Source: Macrothele yani
Lineage: Eukaryota; Arthropoda; Arachnida; Araneae; Macrothelidae
Direction of reading: 5' to 3'
DNA length: 64,000 nucleotides
Assembly (NCBI GenBank): GCA_039090855.1
Contig: CM077007.1
Location: forward strand, 13,379,515-13,443,514
Below are positions 10,510-21,699 of the stretch, piece after piece. The translations under genes were made by a program, and so were the position numbers. Under the pieces are notes generated by a model. It made no database searches. It was not told the DNA's origin and saw only the letters and a list, made by a program, of their open reading frames with translations. Positions within the stretch are counted from its first letter, which is position 1, and each line of letters starts with the position of its first letter.

Positions 10510-10570
10510 AGATACAATACTGTTTTTCTATTTACTTACAGTGTCCAATCACTTTTGTCCGCATAGTGTA

Positions 10571-12099
10571 TGTATAACTGATCGACACAGCATGTAGTGT
10601 ACAGTTGTTACTCAATCAAGAGTGAGGTCATTTGATTAGTGTAAGGAAATGTCCGAAAATAAATTGACAATTGCATATTCATGAAGATATTTAATGAATA
10701 CAACATCAGTTCTGAAAGTGGAAAAACTTTTCTCTCAGTCCCAGTGTTTTGCAACGAAATGTCTTCATCTCTGCCTCTAGTAGGAAATCGTCTCTGTCTT
10801 CCCCTTAAGGGCACTTTCTCTAGTCCCCAAAACGTTTCGTCTCTTTGTTATACATTTGCATACATTTGTACCTGTTCAAACAATTATACATACTGGGGAA
10901 AAAGTAGTTTTATTTGCGAATAAACATTTTTGTTTTCATTTCTTGTCTAAGTAAGAGCAAAGAAAGAAAGTCTTTTTCGAATTCTTCAGGAAAATTGCTT
11001 TCGAGACAATTTTATTTTACAAAATTCGTGTACTTTTGTATAAAAAGCTGTTTACATCCAAATGAAAAATGCATTGAGTGAGATTAAATTTCTTGTTTTA
11101 CCATTGGAGAGAGCTTTTGATTAAAAGTTAGGAACATCGTCGACTGCCAAAAATTCATTTCATTTGTATCCAGCATTTCGCCAAAACAATAAATATTTAA
11201 TGATATCAATGAAACTGGGAAAACAGGCCCGCTTTCTTGCTTCTCATGTTCCCTTACGAATGCTGAAAACAACTTGCTCTAGATTTAAATAATTCCTTAA
11301 TTAATGTGCATTTGGGATTTCCTTCGCTGAATATCGCTCGTTTGTTTTTACCTTCCAAGCTTTTGACGATGATATTTCTCAACTGAGTGAATTATCCATT
11401 AGTAAAACGCTGTGCCCGTAACCATCATCAGAGTAAATGTGATACTTATTAATTAATTCGAAACACACGGGATGCACTTTACTATAAAAAGGGCGGCTTT
11501 CCTTTTCTAAACATTGAGCTTAGTTACCTTTCACCTTCGTGCTGGGAGCATTTTTCAAATAGATATTTAGTTCATCTGCGTCTCATCTTATATGAGAGTC
11601 GATCTCCGAGCCAATAAATTCCTTTGTCTTGACGCACATAGTTTAAATACAGTCGTAATTGAGCACAAGTTAGGATATAAAAAAATTCGGATTCGTTTTG
11701 CAAATGAAGGAACTAGTTGAATTAACACCGCAACAAATTTAAAGTTTTCAAAGACTGAAGTAAGCGTAGACCAAATAATCATATCAGAATCCTGATTAAC
11801 GTGATATTGAACAAATTATAGTAACTGCATAATACACAATAATACACATTATCCATTTTTTCATGTAAACCATTTCATTTATCTCAAATATTGGAATTTC
11901 GTTCCCTCAACAATCATGTTAGGTATTTTTAGTGACGAGTAATAAGATACGAAATATCGAACTGTTTGAACGTCAAAGTCGGTCCGTTTGCATATTATAT
12001 CCTATTTCTCACTCATTGTAACATGGATTCAGAAGCTTGCGATAATTCCTAATCTGTGCCGCAGTCGTACTTTTAAAATCGTAAGATTTAGATAATTCG
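10571..12099. other. no gene recognised
   Basis: About 1.5 kb of AT-rich DNA. Small open frames lack family motifs; no terminal repeats or tRNA-like boxes seen. Confidence 0.55.
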
Positions 12100-12655
12100 T
12101 GATATTAATTCCCACTCATGGATGAGGTAATTGTGACCACCCCTCATCCCACGACTGGAAACGTCCCACAGAACAAACTGTCATGGAACCAATCGGCGCG
12201 GAATCTATATGGACGACACAACCAGGAAAAATCAGTTCGCCAGTACAAAAGCCCGTCCATTGAGGAAAGAGAAGGACGTCAGAATTTGAAAGGAGACTGA
12301 TTGTTCCTGAGAGGAAAACGGGGGCAAGCATCTCGGTAACCGTTGGTTGTTCGAAATCTTCCGTAGTGAAAGTGTAGAAGGATGAATGAGCCGAAGAAGG
12401 ACACTCGTCAATCCAACGTGCCGGAAAGGGGAGAAATCACCACTGGTTCATAATCGAGGTAAACACCGAGGTTCACAGGTGCTGACCGCACAACAAACGG
12501 CTTAGGATCCCTCATTTAACGGCAGACTACAACGAGGGTGCACAAAGAAACGTTTCACAGTATTCAATACAGGTGACGTTAAAGGGAATGTACTTAAGGA
12601 GTCTGCGGCACGTTCATGAACCCATATTGATCGATCACTGTGTTTTTTCGAAAGT
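12100..12655 (+). pseudogene. older Tc1-like transposase relic, N-terminal half
   Basis: A helix-turn-helix segment GASISVTVGCSKSSVVKVWK can be read near 12328-12387, and a second domain as LTADYNEGAQRNVS followed by LRSLRHVHEPILIDH up to about 12640, both typical of Tc1 DNA-binding regions, in more than one frame. TTGTGACCACC at 12130-12140 resembles the inner part of the left terminus of the Tc1 at 54102. The catalytic domain is missing; the sequence stops where the Tc1 at 12657 begins, so that element probably landed in this one, but no continuation was found on its far side. Confidence 0.65.
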
Positions 12656-12656
12656 A

Positions 12657-14194
12657 CACTTCCTTCCAAAAGTTAAGCACGCAGAGGGAGAAGTTAATTT
12701 CCGGAAGCCAATCGGAATTGGAGAGGCTGCAATTCGCCGAAGCGGTAGACGGAAGTATGCAAATATGGTAGGTAACAGCGAATCACGATGTCTTGCCGAG
12801 AAATATGCAAAACAGGCAGTCGTATAAAAAGCCAGCACTCTGAAGGGGTACAGGAGTTGCATGCAAGTGCTGCTACAAGGTGTTGAGAACTGTCGGAGGA
12901 TTTGTTTTGAAGACAGACTTGATTTTATGGCTTTCAGAAGACGATTGTAAGATTCTGAGCGCTGGCGTGTCGTCGGACGCATTGAAGCAGGACAGTCAAT
13001 CACAGATGTTGCTGGTTTCTTCGGCGTGAATCATTCTGTCATTTCACCTTTATGGAAACAATTTCTAACCAGCCAAACAGTTGTCCACAGACCTGTGGCC
13101 GGTCACCCAAGGGTTACGACCCCCGCGGAAGACCAATATATTGCTGTTGTAGCCAAGCGGAATCGAAGAGCGACGTCCACATGTGTGACATCTACGGTTA
13201 CGGCGACCATTGGTAAGACGATATCTGCCACTACTGTGCGTCGAACGCTACACATGAAGGGACTGTTCGCCCGGGTACCACGGGTTTGTGTTCCTTTATC
13301 CGTCCAATCCAGAGGGGCACGATTAAAGTGATGTCGCCAACATGTCAATTGGACTGTGTTTGACTGGGGCAACGTTATGTTCACGGATGAGTCCAGATTT
13401 GCCCTGCAACCCGATGGCAAGCGTGTACGGGTGTTAAGGGAAGAACGCACACGCAATCGACCCAAGAACATCACCGAACATATTGCATTCCGAGGTGGAA
13501 GCATCATGATCTGGGCAGGAATTTCCTTGGGATATCGCACCGACCTCCACAGCTACAGACGAGGTTCTGTGACGGTTGTACGATATCGGGATGAAGTCCC
13601 AGACCCCATTGTGCGATTGTACGCTGCAGCAGTTGGTCCTGCCTTTGTTTTAATGGACGATAATGCGCGTCCCCATAGAGCTACCATCGTCGACGACTAC
13701 CTGGAAAGTGAGGGGATTGCGCGTATGGAGTGGCCGGTGTACTCGCCCGACCTTAATCCCTTTGAAAATCTTTGGGATGACCTCGGCCGTGCTGTGTGTT
13801 CACGTCTCCCTCCCCCAACCACTCTCACAGTTTGGAAACTGCTCTACAGGAGGAATGGCGATTACTGGACTCTGCGGTGGTTGATCACCTCATAAAAAGC
13901 ATGGTCAGACGTTGTAAACTTTGTATGCAGATGAGGGGTGCTCACATACCCTGTAAATGTCAGGTTTTGTTGTTTGTTGTGACTTTATTACTCACTTTGT
14001 AAATGACTCCAATTTGACGTCATCTTATAATTTCTGAAATTTCAATATTATTTTCATCTCTGTCTGTATTTCTTTATTTTGATTCATTAATAAACATATT
14101 TCCTATGTTCCTGCCGCATTTCGTGTCAATCCAAGCAGTACTTCTCCATTTTTTCACTTCTTACTGCTCCGTGCTTAACTTTTGGAAGTGAGTG
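12657..14194 (+). mobile_element. Tc1-like transposon, both ends present
   Basis: Left end CACTTCCTTCCAAAAGTTAA and right end TTAACTTTTGGAAGTGAGTG are inverted repeats (about 25 bp with few mismatches) bounded by TA at 12655-12656 and 14195-14196. Length 1538 bp. Confidence 0.92.
12927..14002 (+). pseudogene. Tc1-like transposase, nearly full length with two stops and a late frameshift
   Basis: The ATG at 12927 opens MAFRRRL, then a TAA, then in the same frame the DNA-binding part with GQSITDVAGFFGVNHSVISPLW. A TGA at 13329-13331 (probably a former TGG) interrupts before the catalytic core. The core has all three DD34E acidic residues: MFTDESRF (Asp), LMDDNARPH (Asp) and LNPFENLWDD (Glu). 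Near 13835 the frame shifts and the expected C-terminus VDHLIKSMVRRC continues in another frame to 14002. Few lesions suggest a moderately young copy. Confidence 0.9.
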
Positions 14195-14204
14195 TAATAT
14201 GAAG

Positions 14205-14535
14205 GTTCTTAGTTCATCCGATATACCGAACTACGCACCACTAGCAGTGCACAAAGTTTCTAATGAGTACAAGATATCTATCTACAAGAAGGGTTAACTG
14301 AGTTCAGAGTTCAAGCAAGACTTTGCCTTGTATCTAACGATGATACACAGTAGTAACCCAACTTAAGAACTTCATTTAGATTGAGAGTTGGTTCGTACGT
14401 CGAACATCCCTGTTTCCCGAGGACTGAGATATTCAAAACATGGGGAACATGTGGACACAGGTAGAAACTGCAACCAAATGTCAATACAAGCGTAATAATA
14501 TTGTGGCGTCCCGAAAAGACACGAGTCTGAATTCA
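14205..14535 (+). repeat. dispersed repeat, inverted partner at 18285-18610
   Basis: Shared blocks include GAGAGTTGGTTCGTACGTCG (14382 onward) and CCCGAAAAGACACGAGTCT, matched in reverse complement at 18285-18610 with scattered substitutions and small gaps. No coding content or family was recognised. The two copies enclose the foldback element and the mariner relic. Confidence 0.75.
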
Positions 14536-15756
14536 ATAATCAGAACATTGTACCAATCAATGCTTATACATGTATATGTCGAAGCATGCAAAGTCTGTTC
14601 TCATATTTCTGTGAGGTGTTTAATCCCTGTACGGTTACATGTCTTCGGCAAAGTGGCGAAGGACTCTTCACACTTGTGTTCGACGTCACCCGAATCAGCG
14701 CAGTGACTAGCAAAGAGCCATCGCTCATAACAGGTGAAAAACAGATGGGTGCGATGCCTGAGCTGTACGCTAGATGTGACGGGTTCTAGAATTTCATCTG
14801 ATACGGACATTCGCCTTAAAACATTTACTTTCATAAAATTCTGGTTTTCTATCAAATCTTTACAACATTTAAATCAAACACAGTTTGATCTTACCTAAAA
14901 CATTGCCAGTTAAACTTTTTTTGAAAATGTGTTTTTCAACAGATGTTTAACTTCATTTCTTATTCATCTGTATTTCTACGTAGCTATCGTTCGCGAGTAA
15001 TTAAAACTCACGACGACAGGGATTTGTTTTCAGTATGCAAATTAAATTGTGTTGTTTGGAAACTCAAAGTGACATTTCTGAGAACTTACGAGTAGTAAAG
15101 AGTAATAAAAATAAAGGTTAGTTCATCTGATACGCTACAAGTTACAGATGGAAGATTATTAGGATAAAAGTAGCTAAACGCTATTACGGCAAGAAACATT
15201 TTCTTTTAATCTGATGATTTTATTTAGCCTTTTGAATTTTAATAGTCTGTTTGACTCTGCTTAAAGTAAAAGAAAACAATGGAGTGAGAAATTTTAGATG
15301 ACGCTAACATTTACAATTGTTCGACAAATTTCGTAAAATGTTTACTTTTCGAATTCAAACTTCTTTCCTCCATCACAATCGTCAGCTAAAGCCTTTTTGT
15401 CTTCACTGATCAAATTATCGTAAAAGAAATCAGCTTTACCAGTAGGTATTAAGCTCTAATTAAATTTTGCTTTAGCTCCCATGACCTAATTGACTTAACC
15501 AATGAAGTTAGGGAAGTTTTGAAACTGAGATAAATTCTGTTTGCTGCGTGAGAAGCTGGTTTGGTATCTTCCTGCAGCTAACAGTTATAATGTTCACCAG
15601 TGTTATAATACATAAAAAAATAATTCAGATAAAAGATAAACACACATACTTTCTTTCGTTTCCTTCTTATACAAGAGGTTCAATAAGTTCTAAATTCTAG
15701 TAATATAAAAACGCTTACAGGAATGTCAACAGTGATTGTCAATAGTACGTCAACAT
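14536..15756. other. no gene recognised
   Basis: AT-rich DNA without recognisable features. Confidence 0.55.
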
Positions 15757-16330
15757 TTGACAACGAGTAAAATGATATAGAATCTGTTAATGTTAATTGT
15801 TGGCGTTCGCGAGTTTGATTTGATTTCTCAGTCACAAATGGCCAAGAAAACTGTCGATTTTAGGAAATGTAATTAACAGCTTCTGCCGTACTTTTTTATA
15901 TCGGGTGCTAGCAAAGACAGAACAAAAATACGCTACATGCATTGAAGTTACTGAGCACAAGGTAGAAAAGTAATGGTGCACTTGTTTCCATACGCGCGAA
16001 CTTTTGACATGCGAAATTTCAGACACGAGCATTTTGAAAACAGCTCGCCAGTTTTGAGGACGAGGCAACGCCCGGAGTTGTTAATTAGGTTTTTTAAAAT
16101 CTTATCACCGACAATTTTCCTGGCCATTTGTGACTGAGAAATCAAATCAAACTGGTGAACGCCAACAATTAATATCAATAGATTTTATATCACCTATTCG
16201 TTGTAAAAATTTTAATTAGGTTTTATATCACTTACTCGTTTAACATAGTTTCTACATCATTTACTCGTGTAAAATAGATTCTATATCATTTACTCGTGTA
16301 AAATAGGTTATATTATATCATTTACTTTTT
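15757..16330. mobile_element. foldback or MITE-like element with subterminal repeats
   Basis: Arms of at least 110 bp are inverted: TTGTTGGCGTTCGCGAGTTT (15793 onward) pairs with the complement ending near 16170, and similarity continues outward through ACGAGTAAAATGATATAGAA-like sequence. The right arm repeats that outer block about four times (16185-16330, unit about 35 bp, TATATCATTTACTCGTGTAA). No open frame of note. Ends and TSD are not sharply defined. Confidence 0.7.
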
Positions 16331-16720
16331 GCTGACACTTAAACATCTGCTACGGGTAAGATCACTTCAACTTTGTTCCCTCTTATGGTTTTGGTTACAT
16401 CTTCCCTTGGTCACTCAGAGATCCTGTTTACTTTAGAATTATATTATCCCCACAAATCATGTCTGAAAAGCGGAAAAGTGTTAGTTGGGATAGGATTCTC
16501 TGCAAAAAGACATGAAGCTTCACGAAGAACATAAAAATGGAGATTAATAAAACATTCGAAGCTGAGGAGAAGATCGTGAACATGGTAAATGCATACGTTA
16601 TGGATAAATTGATTCTTCATAAAACTGTGAATGAGAAGCAGCGAATTGTGACACATATTAAGTAATCTGTATCTGTAAAGTCATTAATTATTACAAAATA
16701 CAACTTATTTTGTATTTTTA
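16331..16720. other. no gene recognised
   Basis: A short frame starting MSEKRKSVSWDR near 16459 faintly recalls Tigger-type transposase starts but is too short and broken to call. Confidence 0.4.
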
Positions 16721-18265
16721 TTGGGTGTACGGAAAAATTGTGCTTCCGCATTGTGCTCGTTTGGGCCGCTAATTTTCATATAGCAGAGTCAGGGGGATAG
16801 GTTGTCGATGTTGAGCACCATATAAAAGCTCGTTGCGTTGGGAGCAGGTAAATGTATGATACAGGTGCATTAAACGTTCATTGAACGTTTATCGTTTTTA
16901 CAAAATGGCAGCGAGGTTTGAAATCTTGTCTCTGTAGCGCCTGTTACTGGAATAAGGGCTGAAACGGTAATGAAAAATAAACGTAGACTAAGATGTTGCA
17001 GTCTCTCGGACTATGTGTATCTGGTTTGAGAAGCTTGCATCTGGCGACATGGAGCTCGAAGACAAAGAAAGATTTGAGAAGTTCATCTGTGTTTGGATTT
17101 GGGCATGCTACTCAGGGCTGTTAAAGTAAATTTAACAACCAGCGCACATAAATTATCTGCTGAACTGGGACTTTTTATTTTAACCATCGCTGTCCACTTG
17201 TACTCGGAGGGATCTACAGACCATGGCACAATGAGCTTCATGAACGGACCCCAGTTCAGGTTGAACGACGCTTTGAAGTCCACCAGGGATTGATGGATAA
17301 TTTTTCAAAAAAAAGTTACTGGAGCTGAGATGAGGATCTACCTGCATAAGCTAGATATATACTATGTGAAAACAGGAATTTGTCGGTGATAGTGATTGAA
17401 ACCGCGTCTCCTCGCTCCGGAGTGAGTTGCTGTAACCGACTAAGCCATACCGACGGAATGTATCGTTGCTGATTTGTCGCCTTTTCATGGGTTTCACCTC
17501 TATAGTACGTCACATCATCTTCCTCTTGATTTATTCGAAACGAAGGAGCGACCTTTCATTATTTCCAGATGATTTGTGGAACAAACATTACACATTTTTC
17601 TAAGAATCCAACGGCCAGTAGATCCATTTTTACGTTCGGGCGCCAATGTGAAAACATTGTCTGTGATGGGGATCGAACCCACGTCTCTTCGTTCCGGAGT
17701 GAGTTGCTAATCGACTAAGCTACACCAACGGAATGTGCAGATTTGTCGTCTTGACACGAGCTTCACTTTTATATAGTACATCACAGCTACTAGGTATAAA
17801 CTTAGGTGAACCAGCTTTACCTGCGTCAAACGCAGACGCTTCTTAAACAAAGTCACGCATTGTGTTTGATAGAATTATGAGGGTATGAACCACTTTGAGC
17901 TCGTTCCTAATCACTATCAACGCTGAACTGTATTCCGAGCAACTGAAGCTCCTGTACCCTGTTTCAGTTAACCACAAAGGGACCCTCCATCAATAGGACA
18001 ATTCCAACAGTCATTCGGACCCCGAGAAAACTCAACAAACTTAATGCAATCGAGCTCATGTCACATCCACAGTCTCTTATGATCATCTCCTATTATGAGT
18101 GATGACGCCTTGGTAGTAACTTCTCTGATTTGGGCGACGTCGAATGCGAGTGTCTGTTCTTCGCAGCATAACTGAAGGCATGTTACCTTACCGGGATTGA
18201 ACACCTCTTAGAAAGATGAGAACAAACTCTTGATCACGATGCTACATGCTTTGAAATGCACGCGT
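16721..18265 (+). pseudogene. mariner-like transposon relic, split by a TRIM-like element
   Basis: A mariner-style terminus TTGGGTGTACGGAAAAATTG at 16721 follows a TA. ATG at 16905 opens MAARFEILSL; WFEKLASGDMELEDKERFEK marks the linker of the DNA-binding region. Just before the insertion the catalytic motif reads KVTGAEMRIYLH, where mariners have TGDE, so the first catalytic Asp is Ala. After the insertion (17788 onward) the frame resumes with VKRRRFLNKV and YEGMNHFELVPN, then passes through a decayed region into FFAA and GIEHLLER near the C-terminus (about 18250). Many stops are present. The right terminus was not found. Confidence 0.78.
17365..17787 (-). mobile_element. TRIM-like element B with tRNA-like LTRs
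   Basis: On the minus strand the 5' repeat (17787 down to 17647) starts GCTGTGATGTACTATATAAA, which includes a TATA-like box, carries a tRNA-like module (CCGTTGGTGTAGCTTAGTCG; B box GGTTCGATCCC) and ends TTTTCACA. Then TGGCGCCCGAACG follows, a 12-base match to the tRNA-Lys primer-binding consensus. A purine tract CAAGAGGAAGAT precedes the second repeat (17516 down to 17365). The 5-bp TSD TACTA is exact at 17360-17364 and 17788-17792. The two terminal repeats are clearly diverged, so this is an older copy. No coding capacity in the roughly 130-bp interior. Confidence 0.82.
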
Positions 18266-18284
18266 TGATTGTTACAAGGTTCTG
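17793..18284. other. second half of the mariner relic
   Basis: Covered by the mariner relic entry; no separate feature. Confidence 0.6.
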
Positions 18285-18610
18285 AATAAGTGCATTTCTA
18301 CGTCAGAGACTCGTGTTTTTTCGGGACTCCACAATGTTACCTGTATTGACATATGGTTACAGTTTCTACCTGTGTCCCTATATTCACCAGTGTTTCGAAC
18401 ACCTTAATCCTCGGGAAGTAGTGATGTTCGACGTACGGACCAACTCTCAGTCTCTGTGAAATTCGTAAATTGGGTTATTTTTGTACATCATTGTTAGATA
18501 CAAAGTAAATATTTGTTATTCTCTGAACTCACTGAACTCCTCTTGTAGATATATTGTTCTACCATTAGAAGTGGTACATAGTTCGGTATATACTGATCTG
18601 TGGAATGTTC
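18285..18610 (-). repeat. dispersed repeat, partner of 14205-14535
   Basis: Reverse-complement homologue of 14205-14535; block GACGTACGGACCAACTCTCA near 18432 is the clearest match. Confidence 0.75.
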
Positions 18611-18987
18611 ATATAACTGTTGACAAAACTCTGCAAAAAAATCTGTACCAAAAGAAAAGTTGAACTTGTCTAACTTTAACTGAAATTTCCAAACTCAAAA
18701 ACGTGTTATTTTCTTTATAAGAATATTGTCACCATGACTGTTTAACATATTTAGGGATGCGTGATGCCAAGATGGACAATATTGGTTTATGTCTTGGTAA
18801 TATCCGTGTGTACAGATTGCTATATGCTGATGACACAGTGAGTCCTGCTGGCAGAGGGCAAGAGTGAGTTGCAGAGTATGTTGTCCCGGATGTATGAAGT
18901 TTGTATGAGATTCAAACTGAGTATAAGTGAGGGAAAAAGCAAAGTTAAGGTTTTTGAGCGAAGAACTGTAAGTGCGGAACTCAAGCT

Positions 18988-19772
18988 ATAATGTTTGAAG
19001 TCAACTTATACAGCGTAATGTTAAAGTCAGGAATAAATACATATTATACCTCATTTTAAGGGAAAGTTTATGCTGAATTCAAATATTTTTACAGAATGTT
19101 ATTACCAGTAATAGAAGTGAACTTACAAGCAAAAGTACAGCGTCTAGTCATAAAAAGCAACAAATAGTGGAATTTGTGAAATTAGTATACAATACATTTA
19201 ACGTAAAATTACTGTACAGTACATTATGCAGGACACTTGAAATAACTTACCAAGAAGCAAAATACGCTTTATTATCTAATTTGATAACCACGGTTTCTTA
19301 GTAACAAACTGCACCTTCTTGGCATGGAACTAATGAGCTTCTCTTGTTGTTTGCAGACTCAACTTTAATTGAGTCTGAAAGGGCCGTATTGCACCGTGTT
19401 ATCACCAATGGACAACTAGAGAAGCTCATTACTTCCATGCCAAAAAGGTGCACTTTGTTACTAAGTAACCGTGCTTATCCAATTAAATATTAAAGCGTAT
19501 TTTGCTTCTTGGTAAGTTATTTCAAGTGTCCTGCATAATGTACTGTACAGTAATTTTACGTTAAATGCATTGTATACTAATTTCACAAATTCCACTGTTT
19601 GTTGCTTTTTTATGACTAGACGCTGTACTTTTGCTTGTAACTTCACTTTTGTAACTGGTAATAACATTCTGTAAAAATATTTGAATTCAGCATAAAATAA
19701 TTTCCTTTAAAACGATGTATAGTACGTGTTCTTGACTTTAACATTACGCTGTATAAGTTGACTTCAAACATC
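18988..19772. mobile_element. long inverted-repeat (foldback) element, arms about 370 bp
   Basis: The ends TGTTTGAAGTCAACTTATAC (18992) and its complement near 19770 start two arms that stay closely matched to about 19357 and 19400, with small indels, leaving a centre of some 40-50 bp that is itself partly palindromic (ACTCAACTTTAATTGAGT). No open frame is conserved between arms. The element lies inside the LINE relic, between its palm and thumb. No TSD was recognised. Transcription would give an almost fully double-stranded RNA. Confidence 0.85.
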
Positions 19773-20055
19773 AAAAATTTGGCTTTAGGTATATTGGTGC
19801 AGGACTTTTGGCCACGATTGTAAGCCAAAATGGTACAGTGATTGACCAGGCAAATGACTTTGTGAATTTAGGAACCATATTTGACAGAGAGAACCAATTC
19901 GATGGTGAAATTAGTAGGCAAGTGAATTCTTCATTGAAAGTCATAGCTGCATTGGGAGGTTTTCACAGGAATGATGGTTTCTCAAGAGAGTCCCGAATGG
20001 CTATGTATGAAAGTGTAATTGTTTCTACTCTGGTGTATGGCAGTGAAACATAGGT

Positions 20056-20163
20056 ACATTTATTTTTTATTTTTTTTTTTTTTTTGCGTGGAGGTTTAAC
20101 GACCACCGTGAGCAACTCAATGGGCTATAAGCAGTCGCCCGTCCCTAATTTAGGGTCACTAGT
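20056..20163 (-). mobile_element. SINE-1, 5'-truncated copy
   Basis: On the plus strand: a T-run, GGAGGTTTAACGACCACCGT and the rest of the SINE-1 body up to AGGGTCACT; the tRNA-like head is missing. Flanks ACATAGGTAC (20046-20055) and ACATGGGTAC (20164-20173) form a 10-bp TSD with one substitution, and removal joins the LINE reading GSET to WVLQK. Confidence 0.88.
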
Positions 20164-20570
20164 TACATGGGTACTGCAGAAGAGGCATGGGAGTTTTTTG
20201 TGTGCTGGGGAGATGCGTTACTTACATGGGGTTTGTGATAAGACACGCCCTGATCATGCAAGGAATGAAGATGTTTCACATTGTAGTTGTGCAATGTGAA
20301 ACAAATGTTGTTAGCAAGGTGGAGACTAATATTATTAGGTGGTTTGGACATGTTAAAAGAATGAGTGATGAGAGATGCTTACTAAGAAACATTTTGCAGC
20401 TCAAGTGGCAGAAGTCATGGGAGGATCAGATTCAGAAGGGTCTGCATGAGAAAAAGATTATGAGTATGAATTATAGAAGATCTTGTGTACTGCCTGTGAT
20501 GGATGTAGGTGAAGCCCAAGTTGTATGTCAAGATCGCTGCAAATGGAGAAGTATGATAAGGCAACAGTAA

Positions 20571-21699
20571 GTAAATAATCAGTTAAAATTTTATCTGATG
20601 GTTTGTATTTCTTTGTGGAGCTAACCTCTGAATCTCAGAGAACAGCTTTGTGATATGTATGTATGTATGTAGAATAATGAGGTTTTAATACAGGAAATCA
20701 ATTTAACGTTTACCGATCTGGCTGATCTTTAAACTCGGCAAGCTTTTTTTTACTCGTTCTTTAAACGAAAGCGCATCTGATGTAGAAATCAATCGTTATT
20801 TTTGTGCGCCCGTATTCTAAGAGTTTAATGATACCTTATAATACTGCTGTCCAAGCACTTTGCCAAGCTGAACTGGTTTTTATTAGTATTGCTATTGTTT
20901 CAGTGTTTACAAAACGGCTCTTCAGAACGTCAGGGAATTTCGTCCTTCCCTCGTCTAGGCGAAAATCGTAATTGATCTGAAACATTTCATGTACGTTGAA
21001 TTAGCCTAGAGGCAAAACAAACTAAAGCCGTTTTGTTTTGTTTTTTGACCACACTGCAGTAGATTGTCACGTAAACTTTAGAACGCAACTCATTCTTTTC
21101 ATGACGCAGGTAGAATGACATATTTGAAAGAACTGCGTGTTTGCTCCAATTAAAATTTTCGCATTTTTCAATAATGTGCAGCTAATTTTTATGGTGCTTT
21201 GACAATGTTGTCTATTGTGAGCTTTGTGAATATTCAAATTTCTTATAATTTAGAGTGAAATAATTTAACGTTACGTTATCTCTGCCTCTGCGCCAGTGCA
21301 AAATGAAAGCAAACATAAAATATTTCCCTCGGTGTTGTTTATGCTTCTCACTACAGCATAATCCAGGCAGATATAGGTAATTCGGTATTCCATGCCTTTT
21401 ATGTTTCTCCCAAAAATCATTTTCCTTTTTCCTTTTGTTACTTTATCATAGTTTGCTGGTTCACAGATGTAACTCCTTTATATCAAGAAAAATATGCTGA
21501 CTGTTTAGGAGCAGACTGTACTTTGAAGTAGCTCTCTTTAAACTAAAATTGTAGCTCTGAGCTCTGTTAAGTCTTAAATTTCATTCAGTTTTTAAGTGTT
21601 ACTGGTTTCATTTTTAAATATACATACCATAAATTATCACCCGTTTTTACTTTATAAAATACAGATATCACTATGTACAAGTACATCTGGAACTGGCTC
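20571..21699. other. no gene recognised
   Basis: AT-rich DNA with a short (ATGT)n run near 20656. Nothing else seen. Confidence 0.55.

Larger units (their letters stand above)
8205..10568 (+). mobile_element. Tc1-like transposon carrying two TRIM-like insertions
   Basis: The left end CACTATGTGGAGAAAAGT (8205) and the right end CACTTTTGTCCGCATAGTG (ending 10568) are inverted repeats of about 20 bp with mismatches, each bounded by TA (8203-8204, 10569-10570). Without the two LTR-type insertions at 8387-8975 and 9922-10509 the element would be about 1.2 kb, a normal Tc1 size. Its right end is related to that of the 52.3-53.4 kb Tc1 relic (both contain CTTTTGTC and end TAGTG). Confidence 0.85.
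18755..20570 (+). pseudogene. non-LTR retrotransposon relic (RT and C-terminal part), twice interrupted
   Basis: The first segment (18755-18985) has the reverse transcriptase palm motif RLLYADDTV near 18811-18842. After the inverted repeat at 18988-19772 the thumb region follows (19808-20047: FVNLGTIFDRENQFDGEISR, ending GSET). A SINE fragment at 20056-20163 interrupts GSET-WVLQKRH; beyond it come RNEDVSHCS, then NIIRWFGHVKRMSDERCL and a C-terminus ending at TAA 20568-20570. The family is an LINE with the WFGHVKRM signature; clade not determined. Upstream RT and endonuclease are absent. Confidence 0.85.

Noticed and set aside
12118..12300. Independent 60-codon gene
   Set aside because: Lies over the older Tc1 relic, whose helix-turn-helix is read in another frame.
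15789..16178. TTAA duplication that would suggest a piggyBac-type MITE
   Set aside because: The similarity between arms continues outside the TTAA on both sides, so TTAA is inside the inverted repeat and not a target site.
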